In this document: positions 46,438-57,800 of the stretch, piece after piece
How the letters are laid out: each line of letters opens with the position of its first letter
How positions within the stretch are numbered: the first letter of the stretch is position 1
Source of the DNA: Terfezia claveryi
Lineage: Eukaryota; Ascomycota; Pezizomycetes; Pezizales; Pezizaceae
DNA: 64,000 nt
Direction: 5' to 3'
Assembly: GCA_015179025.1 (NCBI GenBank)
Contig: WHUX01000055.1
Span: 1 to 64,000, forward strand
Translations under genes and position numbers: made by a program
Notes under the pieces: generated by a model
Seen by the model: only the letters and a program-made list of their open reading frames with translations
What the model was told of the DNA's origin: nothing
The model's database searches: none

Positions 46438-46493
46438 GTAAGTTATTGTCACATTTTCCAAAAGTTGTGTTCAAGTGCTAACATTCACGCTAG
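46438..46493 (+). other. Spliceosomal intron inside U6 snRNA
   Basis: 56 nt with donor GTAAGT, branch sequence GCTAAC (46477-46482) and acceptor TAG. Length and signals equal those of mRNA introns in this window. It sits seven nucleotides before ACAGAGA. Confidence 0.9.
46469..46478 (+). promoter_or_regulatory. B-box-like element within the U6 intron
   Basis: GTTCAAGTGC matches the TFIIIC B-box core GWTCRANNC except for its last position, and it overlaps the branch-point sequence. In Schizosaccharomyces the U6 intron likewise carries the B-box. Confidence 0.55.
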
Positions 46494-46562
46494 AAACGAT
46501 ACAGAGAAGATTAGCATGGCCCCTGCACTAAGGATGACACGCTTCACAAAGAGAGGTTACAA

Positions 46563-46571
46563 TTTTTTTTT
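46563..46571 (+). terminator. Pol III terminator of U6
   Basis: A T9 run directly follows the U6 3' end. A second T8 run follows at 46573-46580. Confidence 0.85.
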
Positions 46572-46781
46572 ATTTTTTTTACGATCTAGGTATGCGCCTC
46601 AGGCAAGCCCTCCTGAAATAAAAACAAGCATAATTTTTTTTTTATATTTATTACGATCTAGGTATGCGCCTCAAGGCACGCCCTCCTGAAATAAAAACAA
46701 GCACAATTTCTTTCATTTATTACGAATATAGGTATGCGCCTCAAGGCAAGCCCTCCTGGAATAAAACAAGCACGTTAAAAG
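46564..46781. repeat. Three-unit tandem array behind U6
   Basis: Three units of about 70 bp each hold a T-rich leader, GGTATGCGCCTCAAGGCA with small variations, CCCTCCTGAAATAAAAACAA and GCA. The shared ACGA core starts at 46581, 46653 and 46722. The 9-bp sequence GGTTACAAT occurs at the U6 end (46555-46563) and again right after the array (46782-46790), so the array is flanked by short direct repeats like an insertion. No coding potential is seen. Confidence 0.8.
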
Positions 46782-46790
46782 GGTTACAAT

Positions 46791-49700
46791 AATAATTGCT
46801 TTCCAAGATCGGTGTCCACATCATAGTAACTTCTTGGGCTATGCCTACAATTATTCATTATAATTACGACACACCACTCCTTATGAACCTGCCTTCACGT
46901 TCAGATACGGAGTCACTCTTGCACCCTGCGCTACACCAGTTTTGGAACTGTAGGTTTAATCTGAATGTAGTCTGGTTGGCACAGATATGCAACGCAAGAT
47001 CTTACCCCTTTGTCTAGGAGCTCGGGCCGGAAGATCTTGTATTTCTCCAAGCGTTTCTAGAGCAGCCAAAGCTGTCCATCGATTGCCATATTTTACCACA
47101 CTCCAGAAAACTCACAACTTCCACTCACAATCTGCAATCAAACACAACCGGGCCTGGTTAGCTGTCACATTTCGAATTCACATCCCGAGCCCGGTGGGTT
47201 GTGCAACAGACTATCCCGAGCCTTAGTCTCGTAGAGTACTTCATCTTCGCATTTGGTTGCGAGTCTGTCTGTTATAAACTTTATATTGGTTTGGTCAGCG
47301 CACCATGACGTCTGTTTAGTCAAATCAAATTAAGCTTTTGCATGAGGCTTGGCAACGGGGGTTCGGATGAACTCGAGGTCGCAGATCTTTGGGTTATTTA
47401 CTGTTACCCTCACTCGCAGCTTTGAGAGCTCCACATCGTCAATTAGAACTTCAACTCATTCTAGATGATAGTCTGGTTCTCAGATAAGTTGCAACTTCTA
47501 GGGGTTATACACTTATCACACCGCTGGGTCGATGTAAGTCCTCCAACATACAATTCCTCGATCGAACATGCCTGTCATTTAATTTATAAAACATTTCATA
47601 TATACCCAATCCCTGAAGGTTTTAATCTATTTTCATCGACGTTTGTTGTGAGGACCGTGATATATCTCTAATGAGACCGATTGCACTCTCTGTTTATGAT
47701 TTGCTGTTGGGAACGTTTTAGCTGATAAACTGTGTTGATATCTTTGAGCTGGAGCACCACATCTCCTGGCATCGCTTGATATAAGATTATACCGCTGATA
47801 ACAGGGTCCGGCCGGGAAAGTATCGGGGGCGGGGACGGTCTGCGCTCCCCTGGACGGGCAATAGAGGCGAGCTATAGAAGCGCTCGGTTGCAAAGTGCTT
47901 ATGATATCGGTTTTCCTCTGGGCATCGGAAAAGCACTTACAGTAAGATCTTTGATATAGGTTGGATCGCTCCACTTTTCATTCTGGACCTATGGGCCTTT
48001 ATCCTATGATATTATATTATCCGCTTATCGTGAGGTAGACTAATCGTGAAGAATGGGGTGAGGCACCGCTTCTTTGACACCTACGACCGTGGCTAGCCGT
48101 AGTCCTACATGGAATTGCGGTGATCCGAGACTGACGTGTAACGAACGCATAATCGAGGGCTTTCCGCTCATTACATCTGTTTACTCTTGTATAATTATTC
48201 TCTCCAAAACTGAAGAAATAGGTATAAGAGTCGGCAAACGGTCCTGCAAATCCGGCATCTTCGCCTAAGATACACCCTTGGCAGACGAGAGCTCGCTTCA
48301 GCTCCGGTGGCGTTGAGAAATATATTGCGGACTTTGTTTTCCTCTTTCCAAGCGTTTCCTCCAGTTCCGAGTTTCCGAGTACCAAAGCGGACGGGTGGAG
48401 ATAAACCTTATTCTAGAAAATACCATATGGCGCTATGAGGCATTTGGCATTAGTACTTACGCAATTTGCTGTGCAGTAATTAACCTCTGCATTCACAGGT
48501 CCTCGAGAGCATCACAGGTCGATGGAACTTATGTCGGCCGGTGAATACTTAGGAATCACTGATCCAGAACAATTTTGGAATGTGCGCAATAAGCATAGGA
48601 TTCGTGGTCCAATAACATTGGCCGTGGTGTTTGCTGATGAGTGCAAGGATAGCTATCAGTTGGGGCAAGAACATTATATATTCTGTTTTGGAAGAACCAT
48701 AAGCACCTTGCTTGGTATCGCCGAACCCCGAGACTGTGAGGTAAAACCGCACTCAAGCTATATCAATAACGTGATATATGGATAGCAATTTATCGATATC
48801 AATATATCGAACGACAAAAGCCAAGGGGATGCGAGGCTAAATTACTGTAGCTTAACTTGCCTAGTCTGTGGCGGGCAGACTTATAACCTCATGTTCTCGT
48901 GACCAGGCCCTCATCCACGGAGCCTGCTCTGAAATCGGACCGAGTTGCTTTTGATACTGAAAAAACAAAAATATTGTGATGCTTTGTCAAAACCACGATT
49001 TCGGAACCGGCATTGACCAGGAGTTTCCGCTAAAGGTGATCAATATCTTTTTCGGCATGATCACGTTTTTTTTCTTGGCATTAGCACTATTTTGGCGTGG
49101 GGTCTACATATCAGGAGGACATCTCGAGAAAACCGGTGACGCTGGATGCTGGAGGTGATGATTATTTTATATTATATACATATCTAATAATATCTGGTTG
49201 ATGGTGATGTAGTTTAAATTACCTACATACATACACAGTTTTTCTGCGTCCCAAGAACGGCTGGTGGGCGAAGATGCATGTGCATCAAGGCTGCGTTTCC
49301 AGTGCGTAAAACATGCTGTAGCGCGATTTCCTCGTTCTGGACTTCCCTTGCAGAAAAGAAGCGATTGCAATTGCAATGCCCCAAGCCAGAGGACTGTATG
49401 CTATCTAGGTACAGTTATTTCCTTGCGGTAACTGTATCTGTGGGTAGGAGCAAAAGCCATATACAAAAAACCAATCGCACGGCGCAAATGTTTAATCTTG
49501 GTCACGGTGCCAGACGGCTCCCATGTTGGCCGCATGGGACTTGACAAGAGGGTGCCGCCCCCTCCACCCCTCCGCTGCATCAGAGTGACTCCTGGCTACC
49601 ACGTTTGGATGCAACAGCATTGCTGTACTCGGTAGGAGGTTTCTTGGTGGGGGGTGAACCTGCTTTTTATTTATATTTGCGAGCCGGGGGTCCAAATACT

Positions 49701-49977
49701 TCTCTAGGTACCCCACCAGTCCCTCAAATTAGATAAAGTCCGCATTGCTTCTCGATCCTCCTCTGCTTCCACCTGATTCTTGTTTCCCGTCCCAAGGGCT
49801 TTGAATTTCTCAAAAGAGCCGGTTATACTATCATCACCAGCCCAGTGTTTATTGTTCGCCATACAGGACGGCTCCGAGACTGAAGCAGCAGCTACCAACC
49901 CTCTCTCCGAGGAGTACTATCATAGGACATCCTTGCACCCTGTGCTGAATCTTCTACTGTCCTTACACCAATTCAAA
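46791..49977. other. Intergenic region, no gene recognised
   Basis: Three kilobases with weak frames only. These are minus 48385-48017 (122 codons, no ATG, Cys-containing middle), plus 48522-48785 (87 codons, ATG) and minus 49862-49710 (about 50 codons, ATG, hydrophilic). None shows a domain, and splice-joined models were not convincing. Confidence 0.35.
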
Positions 49978-52897
49978 ATGGCACAAGGAGATGTTTATGC
50001 TACGGCAGGTTTCATTTGTCCCTCTATAGTGGAGAAACTTCTGCTAACCAGTCTTGTCCTTGTTTACAGCTTCTGACGAATGATCTATACCTTCCTGGTA
50101 ATTCGTCTGGTCAAGGCACCAGATCGAAGCATAATAACTGACTGCTTTCAGGTGCCATGGTCCTTGCCCACGCCCTCAAGAATGGGGGGGTTCGAGATGG
50201 AGTGACAGTCTCTGGAACTTCAAAGAAGTTGGCTGTTCTCGTAGGAGAGGGTAGGTTGAGTAGGGAGAGCTTAGAGGAGCTTGCGGTAGGTATCGAGTTT
50301 TTTCAAGTCCTTAGATTCATGGCAGTGAAGCTCATGGAGTATGTTTCAATAGAACCTTTTTGATTACATTATTCCCGTGCCCATCATCAGCGGCACAGCA
50401 CCTGACAACCTTCAATTACTGGGCCGTTTGGAGCTCAATGAAACATTTACAAAGATCAATTTGTGGAAGCAAACCCAATTCAACAAGATCGTCTACCTTG
50501 ATGCAGACATACTGCCCATTGTACCCCCAGATGAATTATTCGAAATAGATGCGGCCTTTGCTGTGAGTTTAAGAATAAAGGAATTGTGTGTAGGCTTCCT
50601 GACAATATTATACAGGCATCCCCAGATATTGGTTGGCCGGATTGCTTCAACAGTGTAGGTTACATAAAGACCATGGCTGGGTGTATGAGGGTGGTGTGCT
50701 GAATCTTATATAGGGAGTGATGCTTTTGAAGCCAAGTCAGGAAAGCTATGAAGAACTGCTCAGGCTTGTACAGAGTGGGCAATCCTTTGATGGTGGGTAT
50801 TCGAAAGAAAATCTTGCATGAAGTGTGACAATTGCTAATTATCTATTATGTAGGTGCTGATCAAGGGCTTCTTAATACCCACTTTGAGGGTAAATGGCAT
50901 CGACTTCCTTTCACTTACAATTGTACACCATCTGCTAGCTACCAGTGAGTTTTAGATCAACTGAATACATGGATGTGCTTGGTACTGAACTATCTTGTTT
51001 AGATATACTCCAGCATACCGTCATTTCGGATCTAAAGTTTCCATGGTGCATTTCATTGGAGACAGCAAGCCATGGGGCCACCGTGCCGATAATTATGACT
51101 CCATGTCCTTTGGAGAGCATGTTCAGAATTGGTGGAACGTGTGGGACAAGCACTACGTGCCCAAGGGCTCTGAAAAAAAAACTAGTTTGAGCCATTATAA
51201 ACTACCAACTGGCTCCATGACCGCAACCCACGAACAAATCTCACATTGGACTCCACCGCCCCCAATCATAGTAAGTGGGACCCAGCAGCACGAAGGGAAT
51301 AACCAGAGTCAGGAGGATCGATCTGCAACTCCGACTCCCCAGTCAGTTGCTGCTACCACTCAACCAGCATCAGAGCCTGCGCTCGTGGTTGTTTTGAGGC
51401 CTGAAGTTGACCCACATCGCCCCATTGCCACCAGGGTATTTCAAGACCAACCGTCCAACAAGCCTGGGCCTCCCCAGGAAGAGTTTCAAAAGACATGGGG
51501 AGCTCCAAGCAATGTTTCAAGCCCTATCATACCTATCTTGCAACAAAGTGCAATGCGCCCACATTACCAACATGATGCACCTTTTAAAGTTGAAGATCCT
51601 ATGAGGCCTTCTACTCCCGAAAGTACTCGCCCACCTCCAACATTTGGCCAAAATACATCGTATCAGCCTACTTTTGTTGTCGGCGGAACCAGCTATGTAC
51701 ATCGTTCTGAGGATCCGTATGCAGAGGACATACAGCCAGATGACGAAGCCTGTCATGTATCTTCCGAGCCTACATATGTGCCGCCATTTGAGGCACCGAA
51801 GTCTGAATGGGACCCTGCAAGGTAAGTTATCCGAAGTTGAGATGTCTATAACACGCATCTGACGATTTTAGGTCTCCTCCACCAATAAACTCTAGTCCGG
51901 AGGCTTACAACATCACATTCCAGACATATAAGAATGAATGGGATATGATTTCAACAGCTGTGCAAAAGAAGAGCATTTCTAGAAAAATCCGTCACCAAGA
52001 AAGGTATTCGACTAGGCCTGCTCAAGAGGAACCGCCGCCTCAAATGCCGGTATACCAGATACCAGGTGTCAAGCCCGTCTTTCCGTGGGAACTTAGAGCT
52101 CAACCACCGACGAGGGTATGGGCAGATGATCCAGTGCCAGTTGACCAAACACACGAATTTGATTCGGAGGGAATTAGAAGTGATGACGATGATGAATCCA
52201 CAGCTAGTTTTGAAGAGCTCGATGAGGAAGGAATGAGCGACACCGATTCAGGGGCGGAGAGAATGAGTTGGGGAGACTTCGGAGTCAATCAATGGGACGC
52301 TATCCCTGCTATTTCTAAATATGTCTCCGCTCTCCAACGCCATAACCCCCAATTTAAGCCTGATCATATGGACGTTACGCAACAGGATCCGTTGTACGAT
52401 GAACGTCCACCCCTCCCTTTGATACCTAACCCCCTACGTCGACGAAACTTTCGAGGATCCTCGCAGAGGCAGTGGGGTTATCCAAGCGCTGCCGGAATCC
52501 CACCTCCGGATAAATGGGTTTGTGGTTTCTTACAACTATTGACATGGCGTCACTAACAAACAACGTTCGATAGGACCCCAATGCGAAATTAGACGACCTC
52601 CGTCAGCTACCAGTGTCGTTCCTTCAGAGGCAGACTAAGAGGCAAGGGAGTGGTGAACAAAATCAGCAATGGTACTACACTCTTCATAACACCCCCCCTA
52701 CCAATTTCCGTGGCGATTCAACACGCTCCAAGAAATCCCCAACCTCCAGAGATGTGCTGGCTGACGGTCCAAAGATATTTTACGATAAGGAAACGCAGTG
52801 GGAGCGGATGGCCGGGTGGACAGTTGATGTTGGCACACAAACCGAACACAAGGAAGAGAAAGGCGTCCATGAAGAGGAGGTTGGAGTGGTTGACTAG
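49978..52897 (+). CDS. Glycogenin, self-glucosylating glycogen primer
   Basis: Ten exons: 49978-50004, 50070-50097, 50152-50285, 50353-50562, 50616-50654, 50714-50792, 50854-50944, 51003-51821, 51872-52517 and 52574-52897. The product is 798 residues. The GT8 glycosyltransferase domain (about 1-270) shows VYATLLTNDLYLPGAMVLAH across three exons, the metal-binding DxD in YLDADILP, DIGWPDCFNSG-VMLLKPS, ADQGLLNTHF and VHFIGDSKPW. A Tyr in the SASYQYTPAY segment corresponds to the region of the autoglucosylated tyrosine of animal glycogenin. The long tail is Pro/Ser-rich and acidic, ending with a conserved-looking FYDKETQWERMAGW block that may contact glycogen synthase. The first intron uses a GC donor (ACG|GCAGGT), because the only nearby GT choices give a stop or remove the VYAT strand. 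The enzyme primes glycogen by adding glucose from UDP-glucose to itself. Confidence 0.92.
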
Positions 52898-53376
52898 TTG
52901 TCTCTCATGATTATATCGCAGCCTACCTCCTGTCCTTTGCCTATTTCTGCATTGTATCTCAAGACGGCGGTGTATTTGTGAGCTTGGAAATTTTCTTTCA
53001 TTTGATGGCAGGAGTTTGTGAGGGGGCTTTACTATTGCAATTCTTTTTCTTTTGTTAGGCTCTTGGGAGAATGCATGGCTTTTTCTGACTTTCTTTTTTT
53101 ATTTTGCTCTGGAAGCACACGAGACCTTGATTCGAGGTCTGGGTATATTTTCTTAGGTGGATATAAATGGGAATCGGATAGGGATGGATAGCGAGGATAG
53201 AAGGATGGTTAAAAAGGATGGACAGATGGATGGTACATTACTTAAGCTAGAATAAGATGGACAATGAAAATCAAGGAGAATATACTTTTCATACATGAAA
53301 CTAAATGAACCTTAATGCGCCGAACTATATATAGTACAGAATGAGGTAGCAAAACGAAGTCCGCTCTCGGCGGTGA
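52898..53376. other. Convergent 3' region of glycogenin and EFG1
   Basis: T-rich 3' UTR-like sequence with GGATGGAT-type short repeats near 53180-53235. No gene was seen. Confidence 0.5.
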
Positions 53377-54384
53377 CTAGAATTCAAAGAAACCACCCGT
53401 TTCAAGAACAACAGGCTCTTGCTCCTCTTGTTCTCCATTCTTCTTGTGCTTCTTTTTAGGGTTTGACTTGCTCTTGTCTTTGCTTAGTCTGGTTGGCACG
53501 TCTTTGCTGCTCTTGTCACTCTTATCATTGTGCCTTTGCTCTTTGCTCTTTTTGTCTATATTTCGCTTTTTGTTTGGTTTACTCTGCTCCTCTTCCTCAG
53601 CACCATGTCCACCTAATTGCACACCACCCTCCTCTGCATCCAGCTCCTCGTCATCATCAAGCACAAGGTCATGATCTGTCCCAACATTAACTACCCACTT
53701 TCCCAGCGTGCCTTCATCCATGCGCTGCTTGATGTCTTTGAGGATTTCCTCTTTTGCACGCTGCGTCTTTGGGTCAGAAGAGCAGTCGCGGTAGAGGGAG
53801 ATGTATTTTCGGTGAGGGGGGTAGTAGAGAGTGTAGTTTAGGTTGAGGCGGGCGGTGAGGAGTTGTGTGGGGGAGGCGGGGGGGGACTGGCGGGTGAGTT
53901 TTCTAAGGTTGCGGGTGGACTTTTGGCGTTCTATTAAGTTGTAGAGAGGTTAGTTTGAGGTGTGGAGGAAGTAGTAGTGGTGGCGGGGGGCGGGGATATA
54001 GGGCATAGAGGATGGGTTGGGGGGAATACCGAAGAATCGAACCATCCGGTATCGGTCGTTTAATTTCCTTTCCTTCGTGCATTGTTGTAGGAGAGCGAGG
54101 TCGCGTTTGTAGCTGGCGAGGGCACGCTCGGTTTGGATGATTGCGGCCGGGGGGAGGGTCAAGTTGCCATCTGCGGGGGTGGAGGTGGAGGTATTTGAGC
54201 GGGAGAGGAGGCGGGTGAGGTCCCGGATTTTGCGGCGGAGGTGAGAGATGCTTGTGGGTGCGGCGGCGGAGGCTTCGGCGACGGTGGTGGGGGCCTTGCG
54301 TTTGTGCTTGTGGGGGGGTTTGCGAGGAGGATTGGATTTGGATTGGGGGACAAGGGAGTGCCGGGAGGGGTGGACTTGCGACAT
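53377..54384 (-). CDS. EFG1: rRNA-processing protein Efg1
   Basis: Two exons (54384-54030 and 53930-53377, intron 99 bp) encode 302 residues. The N-terminus is Lys/Arg/Pro-rich, a likely nucleolar signal. The core contains ISHLRRKIRDLTRLL, LASYKRDLALLQQ and YRMVRFFERQKSTRNLRKL, the last motif spanning the splice junction, then LNLNYTLYYPPHRKYISLY. These helical blocks identify the Efg1 family, whose yeast member sits in the early 90S pre-ribosome and is needed for 18S rRNA production. The tail is acidic (DDDEELDAEEGG) followed by a Lys-rich stretch. Its start lies 425 bp from the divergent SEA4 start, so the two share a promoter region. Confidence 0.88.
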
Positions 54385-54809
54385 TGCTGTGGGGGAGGCT
54401 CTTTTCTTTTTTGGGGGGTGGTAAGGAGGAGGATGAGCAGGATGAGGAGGATGAGGATGTTTGTGTAGTGAGCAGGCAATTCGATTTTGATAATTTGGGA
54501 AAAGTTCACACGTGACGGGCGAGTAAGCTTAATCATTGGAGGCGGCTTATCTACTCTGAAGTAATTCGGGATTGGATTGGACTGCAACAAGCTGCAATCT
54601 GCATTCTTCGCCTGACGAACAACTACTGCCGACTAATGTACTTGAGCTAAGTTACGAAAGGGCTGGGCCACTTGTCGTCTGTGGGAAGGAGAAGTAATAC
54701 AAGCAACAAAGGTCATACTTGGGGACATCGACGAGGAGAAAACCGGATCTAAGCAAGAGGTGGGAGAGGGTGGGATAGGTAGGATAACGACAGCGTACAG
54801 CAGCGGGGA
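54385..54809. promoter_or_regulatory. Bidirectional promoter region between EFG1 and SEA4
   Basis: 425 bp between divergent start codons. No TATA box was recognised with confidence. Small frames here are shadows. Confidence 0.5.
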
Positions 54810-57800
54810 ATGGCAATGTCCATGCCCTCCTCTGTGCCCCGCATCCGCTGGTCGCCGCACTCGGATGGGCACCGGCAGCAGTTTTTGAGAGTGAATACGA
54901 GGAATCATGAGTTGGGGCTGTATGAGGTTGTTGAGTCGGTCAGTGCTGCAACTCTTGCGAGGGAGGAGTTTGAGGAGGAGAGCTCGGTTGGGGGCTGGGA
55001 GGAGGAAGGGGAGGAGGTCGTTGGTGGAAGACTTGGGCTGACGGACTCTCATTCGCGGCAGGTAGAAGGGCAGCAAACTCCGCTACGATCAGGTAGCTAA
55101 GCAAGGGAAGATTCCTGAGATTAGGGTGAGTACTTATACTCTCCCCCATTGCTCCTGGGAATACATCTAATGTGGGTGTGGGTGAGGGGATAGTGCTTCG
55201 ACTGGTCCCCGCTCGAGGACGACCTCATCGCAATCGGCCAATCCAGCGGCGACACCCTCCTCCTCCGGCTCCGCGACCACGGCGCATCCAGCTCATTTAC
55301 CATCTCCGCCAAGCCTCAGCGGGGTTGCAACGCCGTCGCATTCTCACGGGAACATCTCCTCGCAACTGGCCTCGACCGGGTGCGCCATGATTCGTCGCTC
55401 ATAATATGGGATATCAATCAGCGTCTGGGGGGCACGGATACGTCCCGCCCACAGCCTTCGAGAAAGTACAGTACGGAAACGGTTAGTAGTATTAGCTTCT
55501 TTGACGATCAGCCAAATTTACTGGTGGCGGGGGTGGGAGGAAAGCAGGTGAGGGTGTGGGATTTGAGGGATTCGGCGGGGAATCCGGTATTGCAGGCGCA
55601 GACAAAGTGTGTTCTGGGGCTGGCGGTGGATAGGAGGGATGCAAACTACTTTGCGGGGTATAGTGATGATAGCAGCGGCGTTGTGAGTGTGTGGGACCGT
55701 AGGGGGGGAAGTGGGAGAAGTGGAGCTACGGGGGGAGGATGGGCTGACCCGAGTTTGTTGTTTCAGAGGGCGACGCTCGATGAGCATGGGCAGGGCGGGA
55801 GGATCTGTGGATTGAGGTTTTCGCCGGATAAAAGTGGGGTCCTTGGAGTGTTGAATACGAGTGGCGGGTTAAGGGTTTATGAGATGGCAAAACTGCCGGA
55901 TTTGTCTGGGGATGGGGGAGTTGGGGGTGGGAGTGGGAATGGGAGTGCGAGAGATGCGGCGGCAGCAGTAGTGGGGAGTGTGTTCAGCCGTGGGGGGGAT
56001 GATGGGAGCAAGAGAGGGTTTACTCTAGGCAAGGACAGTGCGAGTGTGGGGAGTAGTGTGGGGGGCAGCAAAAGTGGGGAAGTGCTCTATGTGAATAAGA
56101 TTGTGGATGTCGCTGCCCCCATGAGACCTGCTGGCAAAGCGGATAGAAGGATATGCAGTTTTGATTGGATGTCAGTTTGGGGGTGGGCGCACGATGGAGA
56201 TGGAAATGCTACCCGTGGTGGGGGCTATGCAGGTGACCTTAAAACCCTTGTGATGCGCAACGACGGGGAGATTGAAGTCTTATGCATCCCGGCCTCGGCC
56301 TGTGCAGCGGCAGTCAGTGGGCGGAATATGGTTGTCGCTATATCGGCAACCTCAGTACTCACCATCCCCAAAAACCCACCACAAAAGACCTCAGACACAG
56401 ATGCTCGCACGATCCTTGCTGACGACTCACGGAGTATCCATCGACGCCGCGCCTCGGACGCAGATTATGCATCGCATCCAATAGGCTCCCCGAACGAAAA
56501 CGGGAAACGACCAAGCGTAGGAGGAAGGGATAGGAAGGATTCACTCCTTGGCCCCGGGGAGTATTTATTTCCCCCGGAGGAGGTACTTCTGAACGATATC
56601 TGTGTTGTCATGAGGCAGCGTGTCGAGCGTGGGTATGGGATGGACCCGGAAAAGAGCCTGAAATTCGTTAGCACGGGGGAGGCTGGTGGGGGTGATGCAT
56701 TGAGGGAGATGTGGGTGTGGATTCGGGACGCGGTTCGCCGCGCGGATAGCCCTGGGGGGATGACGGCGCATTATCTCGACTTCAACTACATCGGGGTAAA
56801 GCAAATCTTGAACGGGGATCTGGAAAGTCGGTATACGAAAGGCAGTTTTAGGAGTAGAGAGCATCAGATGAAGGAGGTCAGTGCGGCTTGTGAAGATCTG
56901 AGGAAGAGGCTGGGGAAGGATGATTTTATTTCTTCGCCGACGGGGTTTCATAGTAGAAGGAGCCTGGCGTTGGTGGTTTGTGGATGGCATTTTAATAGGT
57001 CGGACTTGGAGGCGCAATTGGAGAAGCTGGAGAAAGAGGGGGAGTATGCAAAAGCCGCGGGGTGGGCGCTGTTTCATAACGATATCCCGAGGTGTATAAA
57101 GGCGCTAAGTGGGGGGGGGAACGGATGAAACTCATGAGTACGGCGGTCGCGGGGTATTTTGCGCATCTTACTTCCTCGGATAAATCTGGTGGACCGGGTA
57201 CGGGGGCTACAGTCTGGAAGGATCTGTGTAGGAGTATGAGCTTTGAACTCTCGGACCCGTATCTGAGAGCGGTGTTTGCCTATGTGAGTAATGGGGAGTG
57301 GATCGACGTTCTTGACGATGTAGGTCTTCCGATTAAAGAGCGGCTAGGCATCGCAATTAGGTTTTTGGGAGATGAGGAGCTTGGACGGTATCTGGATGAG
57401 TTGGAGAAGATGGCTGTTAAAGAGGGTGATTTGGAGGGAGTTGTGATTAGTGGTGTTGGCGAGAGGTTTTTGGAGTTGCTGGGTCGATATGTGGATCGTA
57501 CGGGGGATGTGCAGACTGCGAGTTGTGTGGGGAGTTTGGTGATCCCAAGGTATATTGCGGATGAAGCCGGGAGGGTGGGGGGCTGGGTAGAGAGTTATAG
57601 GGAGTTGTTGAATGGATGGGGATTGTGGAAGGCTAGGGGGAGGTTTGATGTGGCGAGAGGCAGGAGAGCGAGGAGGCCGGTCCAACAAGTGGGGGTTCCT
57701 GGGGGTGGATGGGGAGGGCGGCTGGTGGGGCCGAATGTCCAGGGAGGAGGGGGGATCCTTGAGGTGCAGAGGCAGATTGCGGTGAGGTGTAATACCTGTG

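Larger units (their letters stand above)
46409..46571 (+). ncRNA. SNR6: U6 spliceosomal snRNA, interrupted by an intron
   Basis: Exon 1 (about 46409-46437) has the 5' stem-loop TGTCC-TTCG-GGACA, then CTTGGTCAATTTG. Exon 2 (46494 to about 46566) has AAACGATACAGAGAAG, ATTAGCATGGCCCCTGCAC, TAAGGATGACACGC and the 3' stem, ending at a T9 run. Joining the exons restores the invariant GGTCAATTTGAAACGATACA core, with the ACAGAGA box and AGC triad intact; length is about 100 nt, normal for U6. U6 forms the catalytic RNA core of the spliceosome, pairing with U4, U2 and the 5' splice site. Transcription by RNA polymerase III is supported by the TATA box, the B-box-like intron sequence and the T-run. The exact 5' nucleotide is inferred. 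Confidence 0.93.

Noticed and set aside
46581..46776. CRISPR-like array behind U6
   Set aside because: Three imperfect adjoining units without unique spacers in a eukaryotic genome. It is a plain tandem repeat.
48017..48385. Minus-strand 122-codon frame as a gene
   Set aside because: It lacks an ATG, no credible splice joins were found, and no domain is visible. It is kept only as a note in the intergenic entry.
49710..49862. 50-codon ATG frame upstream of glycogenin
   Set aside because: Short, divergent, within the probable promoter and without a recognisable family.
56565..57077. 170-codon minus-strand frame
   Set aside because: It is antisense to conserved SEA4 solenoid sequence. Its open frame follows from the codon bias of the sense gene.
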